From NCBI RefSeq assembly GCF_047948215.1, contig NC_134460.1, positions 149,414,049 to 149,478,048 on the forward strand: a DNA stretch of 64,000 nt, in the 5' to 3' direction. Both the position numbers and the translations under genes were made by a program. Shown here piece after piece: positions 36,419-50,100 of the stretch (position 1 is its first letter; every line of letters starts with the position of its first letter). Source of the stretch: Lycorma delicatula (taxonomy: Eukaryota > Arthropoda > Insecta > Hemiptera > Fulgoridae). Below the pieces are notes generated by a model. It saw only the letters and a list, made by a program, of their open reading frames with translations. It had not been told where the DNA came from and ran no database searches.

Positions 36419-38984
36419 AAAGAAAAATACGTGTTCAACAATCAAACGCCTACTTTTTTCATGTACTGACCAATCAGAAGCGGGTATTGAAATGGGGATC
36501 AGCTGTTTTTTACTTTGATTTGAATTCGATTTGGTAGTTAACAAGCAGAGCTTAATTTGCAAATACACCGATAAGTTAGCTTTCTTTATTACACTGTTTA
36601 TCCTTTAGTTAATTATGGCGGATTTTGAGGATGACTAATAAATAACCTATTGCCACAGAAATGTATTGTTTAATGGATTTTCGAAAAATTAAAAAAAAAT
36701 TCGGTAACAATGTATTCTGTCAGTGATTTAAATCAATAATCACATTATTTTTACAGCCATAGAAAGAATACGGTATGCAACTCTCCAAAATTACCATTAA
36801 TGCACTCTTGCGAAGTTTACGATACTCGTCAAGGCTCATTGTAACTTATTTCACACTGATATTTACTCTTGCATTAATGGCTATAATTACAGGCTCGTTG
36901 CATGATGTACTATATAAAAATTAATTATGCTATCGTACAATTTATTAATTTCCAAATATAATTTTTATACAACACATGTATAAAATATATAGTTTAAATT
37001 TTAATTCGGTTAGATTTCATGAACGATAAAGATCCTTTAATTAATGGTTGAAATAAACAATAGAAGTCGTTTTGGGACACTTATTTGAATGAAGATTGAT
37101 GTTAGCTTACCTCTAAACCTCAGTAAGGAAATCCAATTAATTTTTTTAATTTTTTCGAGTTTGACAGGATGTGTTTTTATTTGAAATTCAAGCTTCTTTA
37201 TTAACCAAATTTATATCGTTTTTATTATTTTGCTAATGAAAGTGCAGTTTAATCTATGTTTTTTTTTTAATTTCGTTATATTTTTTAAAAGCTTTTATTT
37301 AACTCGCTTTAGGAATAATCAAATCTTACAACTGCTATATCTTTTGATCTATCGTATGAAAATCAATGAAATTTGGTACACGTATGTAACTTCGATGACA
37401 ATACAGAACTACAGTGCCGGAATTTGATATGATCCACCCTCACGCCCCCACGCGCTACACCTACGCTAAATTCATGCATTTAGTTGATAATTTTCATTTC
37501 TCATGAACTATCGTATAAAAATGATTGAAATTTGGTACACATATGTAACTTCGATGTGTAAAAATAAATATTTTTAATATTTTTAAATCTTTTATTTTTA
37601 GTCTTAAAAAAAATACAAAAAAATTACAAAAATATATTTGATTACATATAAAAAATTATATTTAAAAAAAGCTTTTATTTAACTAATATAAATATTAACA
37701 TTAATAAAAAAGGAAACAAATTAGAAAAACCCTCTAAAAAGTAAAAAGTAAGAATTAAATCAAATTGAGAATTTTAAAGAAAAAATATAATATATTAACA
37801 AATATAAAAATGCACTGAAAAGTAAAAAATAAATTATATAAATATCTAATAAATAACCAATAATTGAAAGAGCCTTAATTAACGTATGTTTTAGGTTTTT
37901 TTTAGACTCTTCACGTTACATGCGATTAATGTTTAAGACAATACTGTGCTTGAGTGTCAGATTTTCCAAGTATTATGGAATAACATAAAAGGAAGTAAAA
38001 CATTTTAAAGAATGAATGTTTCAGAGAAAATAAATACTGTTAGGCATTGGTAGGATGGATATAAAGCGATTTATAACGTGTTTGGTGCAGTAAATTACTT
38101 AGAACAGTATCCTAGAGAGCCTAAAAACTATTGGCTGAGTCAGGAGTGAAAAATTTACTTGAGTTGTTGACTTAACAAGTTGGTGACATAATAAAGAAGA
38201 AAAATCGCGAGATATTGCTTGACGATTTTGAGCTAAAAGAAAGGAATCACAATAAAGTTTCAGGGCATTATGAATGTAGATAATATTGTACATTTAAGAA
38301 GTATTTTGATTTGAATATTACATTACAGATGGCGATTCAGAGCTATCCTTTTAGTATTTAACTGAACAATGATACTGGAATGTTTTGAACAAGAAATATG
38401 ATGAAGTCACTATTCGCATACCAAACACGTAGATAAAAAATGAAATATGTCACATAATAAATAGCAACTTATTACATTTCATCACAGCACGTTTGAAAAC
38501 CTTTATGAAGACTGTATGCATTACCTTCCCTCATCTATTTAATTACATTACAGTATATATAAATAAGAAATACACGTCTGTTGTTACTTATTCTATTGAA
38601 AAATTGTATAGCAAGAGAAAACAGATACTGAAATTGAATATTATTTCCAGCGTGACCTACTTTCATCCTTCGTAACATCAAAATTATTTAAGGAAGTTTC
38701 GCGGGAAAAACAGGCTGGCAAAGGCTTCGTAGGTATTTTTTTGAAAACTAAAAATCAAAATGCTTTTATAGTTGAGTTTGAAAAAAGATCGGAAAACATT
38801 TTATAAAGCTTTTGAACAAATATTACATCGACTCTAGTCCAAAATTCTAGATAAAATGACTGATGTTGAAGTTAAAATAAGTTTGTTTTTGGGAATATAT
38901 TATTAAGTACGTAATAACGGCCACTGTACAATACCACCAGTTGTAGTAAAATAGTTGGGACATTAATTACGCATTCACTGTTAC
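36419..38984. other. AT-rich intron with a duplicated segment near 37.3-37.7 kb
   Basis: Two copies of a block (CTATCGTATGAAAATCAATG and later GAAATTTGGTACACGTATGTAACTTCGATG) lie at about 37350-37400 and 37508-37558. AAAAGCTTTTATTTAACT occurs at 37288 and 37667. These are parts of an unidentified dispersed repeat. No gene is seen. Confidence 0.55.
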
Positions 38985-39065
38985 TTTCCCTCCGGAGCCA
39001 CCATTACTTCAGAGGATGATTTGTACGAACGTAAATGAAATGTATTCTTGTAGTCTCAGTTCTAC
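38985..39065 (-). repeat. SINE family A tail fragment
   Basis: On the minus strand it contains the family's end part only (TCCTCTGAAGTAATGG and GGAGGGAAAG). Confidence 0.65.
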
Positions 39066-39742
39066 TAGTTACTTTATTCATTCCAACTGGCATGTTACAC
39101 ATATTTCACAAGTGTATTTAGTACATGTGTAAGTGCAGCATTAATGTATTTAGTTATGTTTTAGGGTTAAGTTAATATATTGTAGAATAATCGCAATCAT
39201 AACTCATTTTTAAAATCTTGTTGATTGATTTGGGTTTTAATTTACGTTTAATTTGCAATTTACAAAAGTTGATCCCTTTTTATAAACTTATATTTATAAC
39301 TTTAAACAGTTGATTACCGTTTTTGTAGTTGTTGATCGAATAACAGTAAACAACAGTAAATACATTTGTTTGTTTTTAAAACGTGAATTAGATAATATTT
39401 TTCATATTTGTAATAATTTGTTCTTAGTTGTTATAATTCTTTAGCTCATAATTATGTATGTTACATGTTAAGAGATCTGGTAATGATAATAAACAATAAA
39501 TTAATGAACTCCTTTGTGTTATGTAATAGAATGTATAAATTATGTTTTTTTTTTTAATGATTTAGTTTCCAGTTTTTATTTATTAACATGTCTAACATTT
39601 ACTAATTCATATATATTTGGTTGAATTTCATTGAGTTAAGTGTTAATAGGATTAAGAAATAACAGTAACATCAATGAAAACTCTCCACTGATAAAAACTT
39701 ACTATTAAAAAAAGAAAATAATTTTTTATTTATGTTACTTAC
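39066..39742. other. AT-rich intron sequence
   Basis: Nothing recognisable. Confidence 0.45.
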
Positions 39743-39842
39743 AATACTGGTTGAATACCCAAAGGAATTGCTATTATATTTTCTTACTCCATTCATTCCA
39801 ATGCCAATTGCCATTATATCTTGTCCCCTCCAAGAACCACCA
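39743..39842 (-). CDS. TOGARAM1: TOGARAM1/crescerin-like, exon d: linker
   Basis: This exon has 100 nt. The first base completes a serine codon from exon c, then GGSWRGQDIMAIGIGMNG and a short Asn/Ser-rich stretch follow. The acceptor is TTTTACAG and the donor is GTAAGT (perfect consensus), ending in phase 0. No domain is recognised. It is assigned to the gene by strand, splice signals and exact phase fit with both neighbours. The following intron, 28.5 kb, is the largest in the window. Confidence 0.75.
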
Positions 39843-40216
39843 CTGTAAAATACAGAAATACAAAATCTTATCACTTGCATAGTAAGTTTGTCATCAGTTA
39901 CTTACATACTTACTACTAAGTAGTAAATATTCTAATACAGAGAGTGGAACAAACAATTAAATTTACTTACGTAATAGAGAGATAAACCCTTTTTCATGTG
40001 GCATTAATTTCTACCGTGATTACCCACTAAAAATTGTATAACATAAAAATTTCAAAATTTTTTTATTTAGTTTATATGGTTAATATTCTTCTGAAGATTT
40101 GTTTTGCGTAGAAACGTCAGTAGTGAGGTGTTTCTAGTTATGACTTGGGCAATATTACCACTTGTTTGCCACCCTCAACCAAAAAAAAAAACCATTCAAT
40201 AAATTATTTATTTGCT

Positions 40217-41364
40217 TAGTCTTGTGTAAATTAATGTGAACAGGAGGTAAAATTATTTGGTTATGTTATATCACTGATTCCAGATGTAGTACAGCTATTT
40301 CCTTCCATTTGAAGAATTGCCTGAAACTACCTTATTTGTTTTGAGAGGTTATGTGTATCTGTTACCTATTTTATTTTAGTTTCTTCTAGTGTGTCATCTT
40401 CTTGTGATTTGGTTAATAAATTTAGAAAAGCAGCAATATATGGATTTAACTCCTAAGAAAAGAGCAAGATGAACATCCTTGTATGACTCAAAGACAGGTA
40501 GCAATGTAAAATTAGTCTAGGTGTAGTTAATAAGATATTAGACAAAATCTTGAGACACGTACAATTTCACTCCTATGAAAAGGTCGCTGTGAAAGAAAAT
40601 ATAAAACCACCATAAAAGATTATGCTATTTTATGTAGAATAAAATTAATATTCAGAAACATAGTTTTGAGTTATATAAAGACAGAATCAGCCAGTGTGAA
40701 AATTCACGATTCTACTGTACTCAGGAGACTTCTGGGAAGCAGCTGCAAGACACGAAGCCTTTAAGAAAACAACTTCTTATGGACACCATGAAGAAGAAAA
40801 GGCTTCTTTGGGCCAAAAAAATACTAAAACTGTAGTGTTGAGACTTGGTAGGAAAGTCCTTTTCTGTGTTGAGCATCATTTTCTAGTTCGGAGCGTAAGC
40901 ACATCATGTGCAAAGAAGCAATGATGAGCAAGTTTCGCCAAAACATCAAACAAATTGTAAAGCGTTCTTTAAAGAGAATGTTTTGGGGATGCTTCGGTTA
41001 CTTTGGACCTAATAACTTAACCCATCTCTGGGATGATGAACAGTGAAAAGTACATCTTGTTATTGGAAAATAGGTTCAATTGTGGACAGTTGTGAAGAAG
41101 ACTGAGAAAAATGGACTGCCAAAGAGAAGATTTTTACTGTGAAAAAGGTTTGGTTTCATGATCAATAAATTAAAGAAATAAGTAAAAAACTTATAGATTC
41201 AATGCTTAGGCATTGAATAAGGATTGAAATAATTACTAAAGAGCTAGGTGGACATATTAAATACTAAAAAATACTGTAATAAACACTGGACATTCTTTAT
41301 ATGGAATAAAATTTTATTATTTTTGAAAATATACTCTTGTTCACATTAATTTGCACAAGACTGT
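40217..41364 (+). mobile_element. Tc1-like element, inactive
   Basis: The terminal inverted repeats AGTCTTGTGTAAATTAATGT (left) and its near complement (right, about 41336-41364) are typical Tc1-like ends. The plus-strand transposase is recognisable by FGPKKY-NCSVETW (40808), RKHIMCKEAMM (40897), MFWGCFGYFGPNNLTHLW (40980) and a C-terminal GGHIKY-like end (41250). Frameshifts and stops throughout. Confidence 0.85.
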
Positions 41365-43949
41365 ATTTCTGAAGGCGCCATTCTTTCTTATTTTATGCTA
41401 ATCTTTTAATCTCTTTGTTGCACATTTACAATTATTTGTTTCAATTATTTATTTATTTACTTTGTGTGTATCTTTCTTCGCCTTCATTGATCCTTACCAA
41501 ATCAACTTATCTTGAACACTGAAAAATATACCCATTACCTGTTTTTGGTAAAATTTATGACAAATGTTTTCCATTTTATCTTAATTTTTTTTAAATTCAT
41601 TAAATGAATTTATTTTCAATACCTTTATAGCACTGCATTTCTAAAGTCTACATTTTTTACATATCTGATTTTCCTCTTACCCATATTTTGCTGTTAAGGA
41701 TAGCTATATTTTCCAAATAATTATTTCAAGATCTTTTCCCCTAACTACAAACACATTTTATTTCTAAATGAAACCTTTCTCTGCTTGTACTAATCTAGTT
41801 TTGATGTATTGTTTACACCTAAACAATAATCTATTTTTACTTAAAAAAAGATAATTTTTTTGTTAACAAAATAAATTAAAACATTATTATATTTTCTATT
41901 TTAATATTTAACAGATTATTATTTAAATCTAGGAATTAGCTTTTAAGGTCATTAATTGAAAGATACCAGCAGTTTTCAGTACCAACCTAAGTGGGAATTC
42001 ATTGTTATTTAACTTTTAATGTACATGATCCACTTTATTGCAAATGATATAACTAGTACTTGATAATTGTTTTATGTTCTTTCATTTGCAGTATGTTGGT
42101 CTCTGAGATATCTAAGTATTTTGAAATATCGGTTGTAGTGGACACATTTTTTAATCATAAACTTACTGTTTCCTTGAAATGAAGTACTTTTAACTACTGT
42201 TTTAAATTTAGCAAAAAATAACACCGTAATTAGCAAATCATTAACATTTTTCTTCCTTTCCTTAGCATTGTTACTTGCTTTTAAAGATGCTTTGCTTCAT
42301 GAAGAAAAAAAATTATTTGTGTAGGAGTAAACATCATGGAAATGAGATTTTTTTAAGAGCTTTTCTCTCGAATAATTCTTGTAACATTTTGATATTTTTT
42401 AGCTGGAAAAGTATTTTTTAAAGTATATTATCAAAAGACAAGTCTATATAATTTTTTTATGAGATTTTGATAAGATTTCTTTTTTAATTTCAACTGAATT
42501 TTTTGTTGACAACTCTGAACTTTTAGTGACATTTCTATATTCATATATGTCTAGTATAATGCATATTCTGAATTTCCTTTTTGAGAATAGATTTTTAAAA
42601 GTATTATAAAATCAAAAATATGCAGCAGTTTTTGTCAACTTCTTTTTTGAATTTTTAATCAAATTTTGTTTCTGTTTCCATTTCAGTAAAAAAAATATAT
42701 AGTTTTTTAATATTCATTTTGATTTTAGAATATTTCAGTTAAAAGAAAAAGAGTTGTCAAAAGTTAAGTGTGTATTAGTTGATCAGTTTTGTTATTGTAT
42801 GACGAAACATTACTCTATATGTTTTTTTTTCTTTCTTTTCTTAGATGAAGTAAATGTATATAGTCAATTCCTTCTTCCACAGTATTATAGATGGTTGCTA
42901 ATTACATCCATCTTGGTGACTATGAAACCCTTCAAATATATGGTTCAGTACTATATTTGGCCTGCACTTTGTTAATTCATTTAGTATTTTGCTGTATAAA
43001 ATTTTGTGTGTGTAAATTGCACATGTAATTTGAGCACATTGAAATCATGAATTTTACAGGTTATGTTTGTATTTTGCATTTCGTAGTTAATAACTTGTTT
43101 GTGAATATTTCTGTATCACAATTTACTAAGGTAGATTTTGATACTATGTCTAGTGCTTGTATGTGATCTTTATATAGTGAAAGAATGTATATCCAAAATT
43201 GTATTTAGAGAGTAATTAACTGTTGTTTAATTTTCATACTCCTATCATTGTGTTTTGTTAGTTTGCCATACAGTCTTTTGTATTTCATTGTTGTTTAGAA
43301 AGTGGCAGTGTTAACTCTCCTAAAAAGTTTAAGAATTGAATTTTGTTTGATTTGCACCATATGTTATGTATTATCCAGGATTGACTACTTCCTGTTGAGT
43401 GGTGTGTTTTTGATTTAAAAAAAAAATTTGTAATAGCTCGCTTATTAATGTAAGTAGTCATAAATGTGTGCTAGATATTATATTATGGCTGACAGGGGTA
43501 TGTATGTTATGCAATACAGCTTTGTATAATTGTTTTATGATATATGATTGTATTATATCATTTCTTTATTATATAGTATGATTAGACATATTTGTAAGTT
43601 TTACAAAGTGTGTTTTAAAATGTTAATGTTAATTTTATAAAAAATGAACAAATATAAATCAAATAAATTATTTGACTTCATAATAAAGGAGTTTTGAAAC
43701 CACTGCAATTAACTAACAATATCATCATCTGCAACATTGCTAATGAAGAAGAAAAAAATAGCACAGAAAGATCTTCTTGAATTACAATTTCAATTATTTT
43801 AGGAAACAAGTTGTTTTGAATCTTTGTTTAAGTTTAAAAAAAGATTACAATCATAGATTGTTGCTAAATATTTTTCGTGGAACATAATTTTTAACTATAA
43901 CTGGAAGTTAGTTGTTAACCCAAGCATTTATATATATACCTTCTTCCTT
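41365..43949. other. AT-rich intron sequence
   Basis: About 2.6 kb without any open frame or repeat I can identify. Confidence 0.5.
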
Positions 43950-44185
43950 TTTTCCTGTTTAGCCTCTGGGAATTACAGTCAGGTATTAGTTAAGAAGATG
44001 ATTGAGGATATGTATGAGTGTAAATGAAGTGTAGTTTTGTACAGTCTCAATTCGACCATTTCTGAAATGTGTGGTTAATTGAAATCCAGCCACCAAAGAT
44101 CACCGGTATCCACGATCTAGTATTCAAATCCGTATAAAAGTAACTGCCTTTACTAAGGCTTGAACGACTTTAACTAGGACCTGCC
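43950..44185 (-). repeat. SINE family A copy, head missing
   Basis: The minus-strand body contains GCAGTTACTTTTATACGGAT, a GGTGATCTTTGGTGGCTGG block, AACCACACATTTCAG and a GGCTAAACAGGAAAAAAGG tail. Confidence 0.8.
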
Positions 44186-44219
44186 TTAACTAACACTTTA
44201 TTGAAGTTACATGATTATT

Positions 44220-45260
44220 TATTACATTGTTTCTTGAATTGTTTTCCACCTTTGCTAATACTTTTTTTTGCAGATGACCTGGGACATTTAAACAATCGTT
44301 TATTGAAATCTATTTCTTCAAAAGCATTTTGAATAGAATCTTTCAAGTCCTCAATTATTTGTGGTTTTGTAGCGTAGACGTTTATCTTTTAATAATTCCC
44401 CAAAAGAAAAAATCCATACGTGTAAGGTCTAGAGCTCTGGGTGTTATTTCTATTGCCCCTTGCCATCCAAAAACTTTCCCACTAAATAACTCATCCACAT
44501 AGTTTTGCACAGCTGTTGTGTAATGGGGTGGGGCTTCATCATGTAGAAAGCAAAGTAAATTGAAGTTATCGTAGTTCATTTGTAGCCCTGGAATAGCATA
44601 GGTTGACATTATTTCCAGGCACTTCTCTCCAGTTATTATTCCATCAAAAACCAAAGCCCAATTATTTCATGACATGAGATACCACCCCAAACGGTAACAT
44701 GAGGTTGATTTAGTCACCTCTCAAAAACAATTCAATGGTTCTCTGAATACTAATAGGTACAGTTGTGTCAAAATATAGGTACAATTATAGGTCAAAAATA
44801 TTGGTACAGTTGTGATCTAAATATTGGGTTAATGGCCTGTTAATTTGAAAGTCACCTTATCACTAAAAACTATCTTAGAAAACAACTCATTATCACCTTC
44901 TCTTACTTCACTTAACATTATCTCGCAAAATTGAAATCTACAAGCAATATTCTCTTATGTTAGCCCATGTATGAGATAAGGTATGTAATGTTTAAATTTA
45001 ACCTTATGTAAAATTCTCTGAACAGAATTCTGTTGAAGAGATAGCATATGAGTAGACTTTTTAGGATTCTGGATAACCACTTGTAAAACTTTAAGCTTAG
45101 TTTCATCACTTAATAATAAAGGCCTACCTGACCTGATCTGGAGCAGTCCACTGCAGATGCATTTCTCTCAAATCGTTTTTGTAAGTTGGGGACAGCATTC
45201 CATATTGGTGGAACAGTGTTGAAATGATTATTCCACTAATTTATTGTTAAAGTATAACCA
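44220..45260 (-). mobile_element. Mariner/IS630-like transposase remnant
   Basis: The minus strand retains HVTVWGGISCHEIIGLW (44700), then in one open stretch (44654-44382) IMSTYAIPGLQMNYDNFNLL, LHDEAPPHYTTAVQNYVDEL (second Asp of the DDE core) and a degenerate RALDLTRMDFFFWGIIKR (third Asp block). The upstream N-terminal half (to about 45260) is full of stops. Confidence 0.8.
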
Positions 45261-45851
45261 CCTTTGTATCAGGTTTTTAAAAAAGAACTCTCCTTTATTA
45301 GAAAATATCTTCACAGTAAGTTAGAATCAACAATGTCCAATGAACATAATAACAGTTGTGTAAAACAGATGTTTGATTGAATAGCAGTGCACTCTGGTCT
45401 TTGTGTAAATAATTATATTATAAAATCCAAATGTGGCAATTTAAAATCAATAGGAAGAGCACAAACAAGATTATTTTGACTTAAAATTGTATAATTGTTA
45501 TTAAGTAATAAGCATTCAAAGTTGCAATATAAGAAAAATCATGTTAACATTAAAATGAGGTAAAACCCGCTGCCTGAACAATTTTATTGCATTTTATATC
45601 CATAATTCATACAATAAGAAATATCGTAAAATGTTTGTTTTTACCTGAAAAATTATGATATGGAATATTTGTGATCTAAATATTTTATCTGCGTATTCAT
45701 ATTTATTTTTGTTATTTGCGTAGTGACTTATTTAGAATCTGATTGTTTTGTGTTCCTGTTATTTTAACATACAGCCAAGAAGTTATCATTTGTTATATAT
45801 ATATATATTTGTTTATATTGTATTTTAAGATGAGAAGAAGAATGTGTATAC
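45261..45851. other. AT-rich intron sequence
   Basis: A short TA run lies at about 45795-45808. Nothing else. Confidence 0.45.
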
Positions 45852-45978
45852 CTAGAATGAGTATCTGATTGTGGGGGAGACACAAAAGCACGCTGTGCGT
45901 TATCCAGCTGAGTTCGATCTCTTGCAGAGCCAGCGGATAATGAACCACTTCCTCGAATAATCCATTCAATATCAGCAC
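45852..45978 (-). CDS. TOGARAM1: TOGARAM1/crescerin-like, exon c: post-TOG linker
   Basis: This exon has 127 nt. Its first two bases complete the glycine codon left open by exon b, giving TGADIEWIIRGSG. That segment follows the TOG2 end in the known protein too, where it is Gly-Ala-Asp-x-x-Trp. The rest (SLSAGSARDRTQLDNAQRAF and a PPQSDTHS tail) is polar and probably disordered. The acceptor is TTACAG and the donor is CTAG/GTATAC, leaving phase 2. The intron before it is 10.8 kb and holds a foldback/LINE nest. Confidence 0.85.
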
Positions 45979-46460
45979 CTGTAACATAAATAAGCAATCA
46001 ATTACTGTAATTGTTATTATTATTAATAATAATAATTATTAGTATTAATAGTATTTCCTTCTTAATTTATATTCAGTTTTTCAGTAATATTAAGTCTGTT
46101 ATTATCAAGGTGAGCGATTTAGGATATTGCAGATATAAAAGTGTACATTTTTCTACCAAATAGATTTTTATTTGATATGTAACATGTTAATAAACTGCTG
46201 TTCACATTGTCAGAAATATTTTAAGTTATTGATAACGAAAAACAATGAAACACAGCTGAATCTTGTGTTTTAATAACTTTTTTAACAAGTATGTAACAAA
46301 ATTGCACCATTAAATTTTCCTTTCTAGTATTTATTTTTTATTGTATGGTACTTGGATGTGCTGTGTCCAAATATTGAACTAAACTTCATACAATTGTTAT
46401 AGGAAAGTATATATAATATTTATGTAGGTATAATTACAGATTTCATTATAGTTACAAATT
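45979..46460. other. AT-rich intron sequence
   Basis: Nothing recognisable beyond short TAATAA runs (46020-46050). Confidence 0.45.
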
Positions 46461-47141
46461 GACAACTAGTTTTTTCAGCCATTCAATTCCAGATGGCATA
46501 GCATGATAAACATCTTGTGTATCCGCCTTGCATCCTTTCTGTAGCCAGGTGGACAGTCTTTAATTAAATGTTCAACAGTTTGTAGTGGCTTAACATACTC
46601 ATAACCAACCATTGATATTATATACCTCATTTGTTCATAAAATAATTACATCTAACCATGTCTACTTCTTATATGATTAATTCTGCACCACAACTGTCTT
46701 GGTAGACGAAAGATTGGCACTTACGCATGGACTGCTTCTATCCATTGGCAGCTGTAGTTTTCATCCCACAAGATTTGTATCGTTGTTTGACATTAAAATC
46801 CTGCTTTGTAGGCTTTTGGTCCAGTTCCCATGCAAATATTCCAGATATCAAGCAATTATTAGTTAATCCACTGATGGCCATGTTGATTAGTGTCACTGTA
46901 TTGGTAATCTTTTTCCAGAGTAGTACGAGGGCATTCTTGCATCTGAGATGTGCAGGTATATTAGCTACAACTGGGAGCCATCTAATTCAGGCAGAGAAGA
47001 CTGTACCAGTAATTGTTCTCATGATTTTAATTAACTCAGTATCCACCTTACCAATATAACAGCTATTCGACCATCCACGTGCACAGTACTCAGCTACAGA
47101 ATAGGCCAAGCCTAATACTGATGTTCAACATATGCTTGCAT
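46460..47141 (-). mobile_element. Jockey-like LINE, 3' part of an element split by a foldback insertion
   Basis: The minus-strand reading continues the LINE at 53399-54245: LGLAYSVAEYCARGWSNS (47115), DTELIKIMRTITGTVFSA (47045), IRWLPVVANIPAHLRCKNAL, and a C-terminal zinc-type region ending VEHLIKDCPPGYRKDARRI (46570). When the intervening 6.3 kb is removed the frame joins cleanly at the 7-bp duplication CTTGCAT. Confidence 0.85.
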
Positions 47142-50100
47142 CAGAAGATATAAATGGCCAGTTCTGGCACAAAATTGACCTTTAACTTTTGATCATGTGA
47201 TCATATCATGACTATCAAGCAATCATCACATGACTATCATGTGATCATCATGCATCAATCATGTGATCATTCATAATCATTTACAAGCAATATTTTCAGG
47301 TTAATGAACCTAAATTACCTCACTCAAATTTGTGGAACCAAAATATTTTGCTATGTTTTACAGGTTAATGATTCTTTAAATGTAAAAAAATTAAATTAAC
47401 TTTAACCAATTACTCTTGTTATATTACTTTACCAGTTAATGGTGAATAACTAACTACAGTATCATATATTAATAAAAAATATGCTGATGTATTGGGCTTG
47501 AAATTTTCTTCGGTTTCAATTTTAATTTTCAAATCAACAACTCCTATTTTTATAGATTTTGTTGAGAACAATCAACCACATATAAAGGATAATTGTTTTT
47601 ATACTCTGAAAAAGTATAGTGACTCAACACTTTTAGAATATGACTTTTGAAATTATGTGAACATTCTAAACATCATTTGATTTCCTTGTAAACCTTCACA
47701 CAGATATTGAAGTGAATTTATCATCACTAATGTTTTTCACATTACAAGGATCAAGTTTTGGCATATCTTTAACATTATCTTTTATCAGTTTGAAAACCTA
47801 CAATAACGCAGCATGGCCTAATCGTGATGATGTTTTTACATTTCATTTTATACAATTTGCAATCTTTTTGAAGCAATATTTTCAGGGTTGATTCTTTAAT
47901 GTATCTAAATTAGGTGACTTAAATTTGCAGGACCAAAATAGTTCATAAAATTACACATTTTGCAATCTTTTTACAAACAATATTTTCAACGTTAATGATA
48001 ATTTAATGTATCTAAATTAGTTTGCTGGAGTTCAAGCCAGTTAAATATTTCATATAAAGTAACTTTATCATTAAATTTTTCAATAAACAGCAATCTTTTG
48101 CAATCAATATTTTCAGGTTAATGTATTTTTTGCAAGGAATATTTTCCAAAATCTTACACAAGCAGTATTTTATAGGGTTAATGTATTTGGTAGTGGGAAT
48201 TCCCTCCATCAAAATATTTCATTTAGTAATTTTTTCATTATTCTTTTTTTCAGTAAGCAGCAACTTTTTACAATCTTTCACAAGCAATATTTTCAGGTTA
48301 ATGATTCTTTAATATATCAAAATCAGCTAGCTGGAATTCCAACCACCTAAATATTTCATATAAATAATTTATCCATTATATATTTTTTTTATCAGAATAA
48401 CTATACATTGAAACTGATGAATTGATTATTTTGATAATTATTTGCTTAATAAACTTTGATAACTTATTTATTTTTGTTGTTTCTTTCAAAAATAACAATA
48501 TGCCAGTTATCTGTTATGGTAGTTATCTATTATGAAGATGATGATGATCAAAAAAACATTTCAAATTAACTGAAGAAAACATTAAAAAGTTTTAAGGCTT
48601 AAAATTGAAAATTAAAATCTATAAAGCAATAAAGTATTGAATTTAAGGATAATTCCCATTTGTGAAATATTTTGATTACTTGAATTGGAGAAAACTAATT
48701 TATTTGTAAACTACTTCTTTAAATTGTTTCCATTATTTTTAAATCTACTTTATTTGAAATATTTTCCTCTTAATTTCATAATAAGCCAATAATCTTATTT
48801 GAGTGTGGGCTTTTTTATTATAAAATTCTGTAATTCGTTAGATTAATTCTGTAGATTAGGTTAGATTATGTTTTTAATTCTAAGGATTATTTAATTTTTT
48901 TTTTATTAAAGAATCATTAACCCGAAAATAAAAGATAAAAACTTGTAAAATACGTAATTTTATGAAATATTTAGCTGGCTCAGATTCGAGCTAGCTAATT
49001 TAGATACATTAACGAATTATTAACCCTGTAAAAGACTGTAAAATCAAAAAAGGTAAAATCTGTAAAAGACTGTAATTTTATGAAATATTTTGTTGGTTGA
49101 AATTCAAGCTAATTTAGATACATTGAAGAATCATTAACCCTGTAAAAGATTGAAAAGTAATGTAATTTAGTTTTAAAAAGCCGACACTTGAATTTCAATA
49201 TTGGCTAATTCTTTAAATTTAGCTTATAAAAGGCTGCATAATTTGTAATTTAGCCTGTAAAATGTTAAAAAACTAAAATTAAAGAATCATTGACTCTGAA
49301 AATATTGCCTGTAAAATATGTAATTTTATGAAATATTTTGGTCATTTGAATTTGAGTAAGCTAATTTAGATATTTTTATTTAGCTGCATCAGACTGGTCT
49401 GATGCAGCTCTCCAAGATTCCCTATCTTAGTGCTAGTCGTTTCATTTTGGTATACCCCCTACATCCTACATCCCTAACAATTTGTTTTACATTTTCCAAA
49501 CATTGCCTGCCTGCACAATTTTTCCCTTCTACCTATATCCTTCCAATATTAAAGCGACTATTCCTGGATGCCTTAATATGTGGCCTATAAGTCTGTCTCT
49601 TCTTTTAACTATATTTTTCCAAATGCTTCTTTCTTCATAAATTTGCCATAGAACCTTTTTATCTGTCAATTTATCCATCCATCTGATTTTTAACATTCTC
49701 CTATAGCATCACATTTCAAAAGCTTCTACTCTTTTCTTCTCAGGTACTCCGATCGTACAAGTTTCACTTCCATATAAAGCTATGCTCCATATACTTAACA
49801 TATACTTAAAAACATATACTTAAAAATGTTTTTCTGACGTTTAAATTAATTTTTGATATAAGCAAATTATATTTCTGACTGAAGGCTCGTTTTGCCTGTG
49901 CTATTTGACATTTTATATCGCTGTCCATCTTTAGTAATTCTACTTCCCAAATAACAAAATTCTTCTACGTCCATAATCTTTTCTTTTCCCATTTTTACAT
50001 TCAGTGATCCATCTTCATTGTTTCTACAACATTTAATTACTTTCATTTTGTTCTTGTTTATTTTCATGCAGTAGTTCTTGTGTAGGACTTCATGCATGCC

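Noticed and set aside
46727..47059. 110-codon plus-strand open frame
   Set aside because: It is antisense to the LINE block with MRTITGTV and RWLPVVANI on the minus strand.
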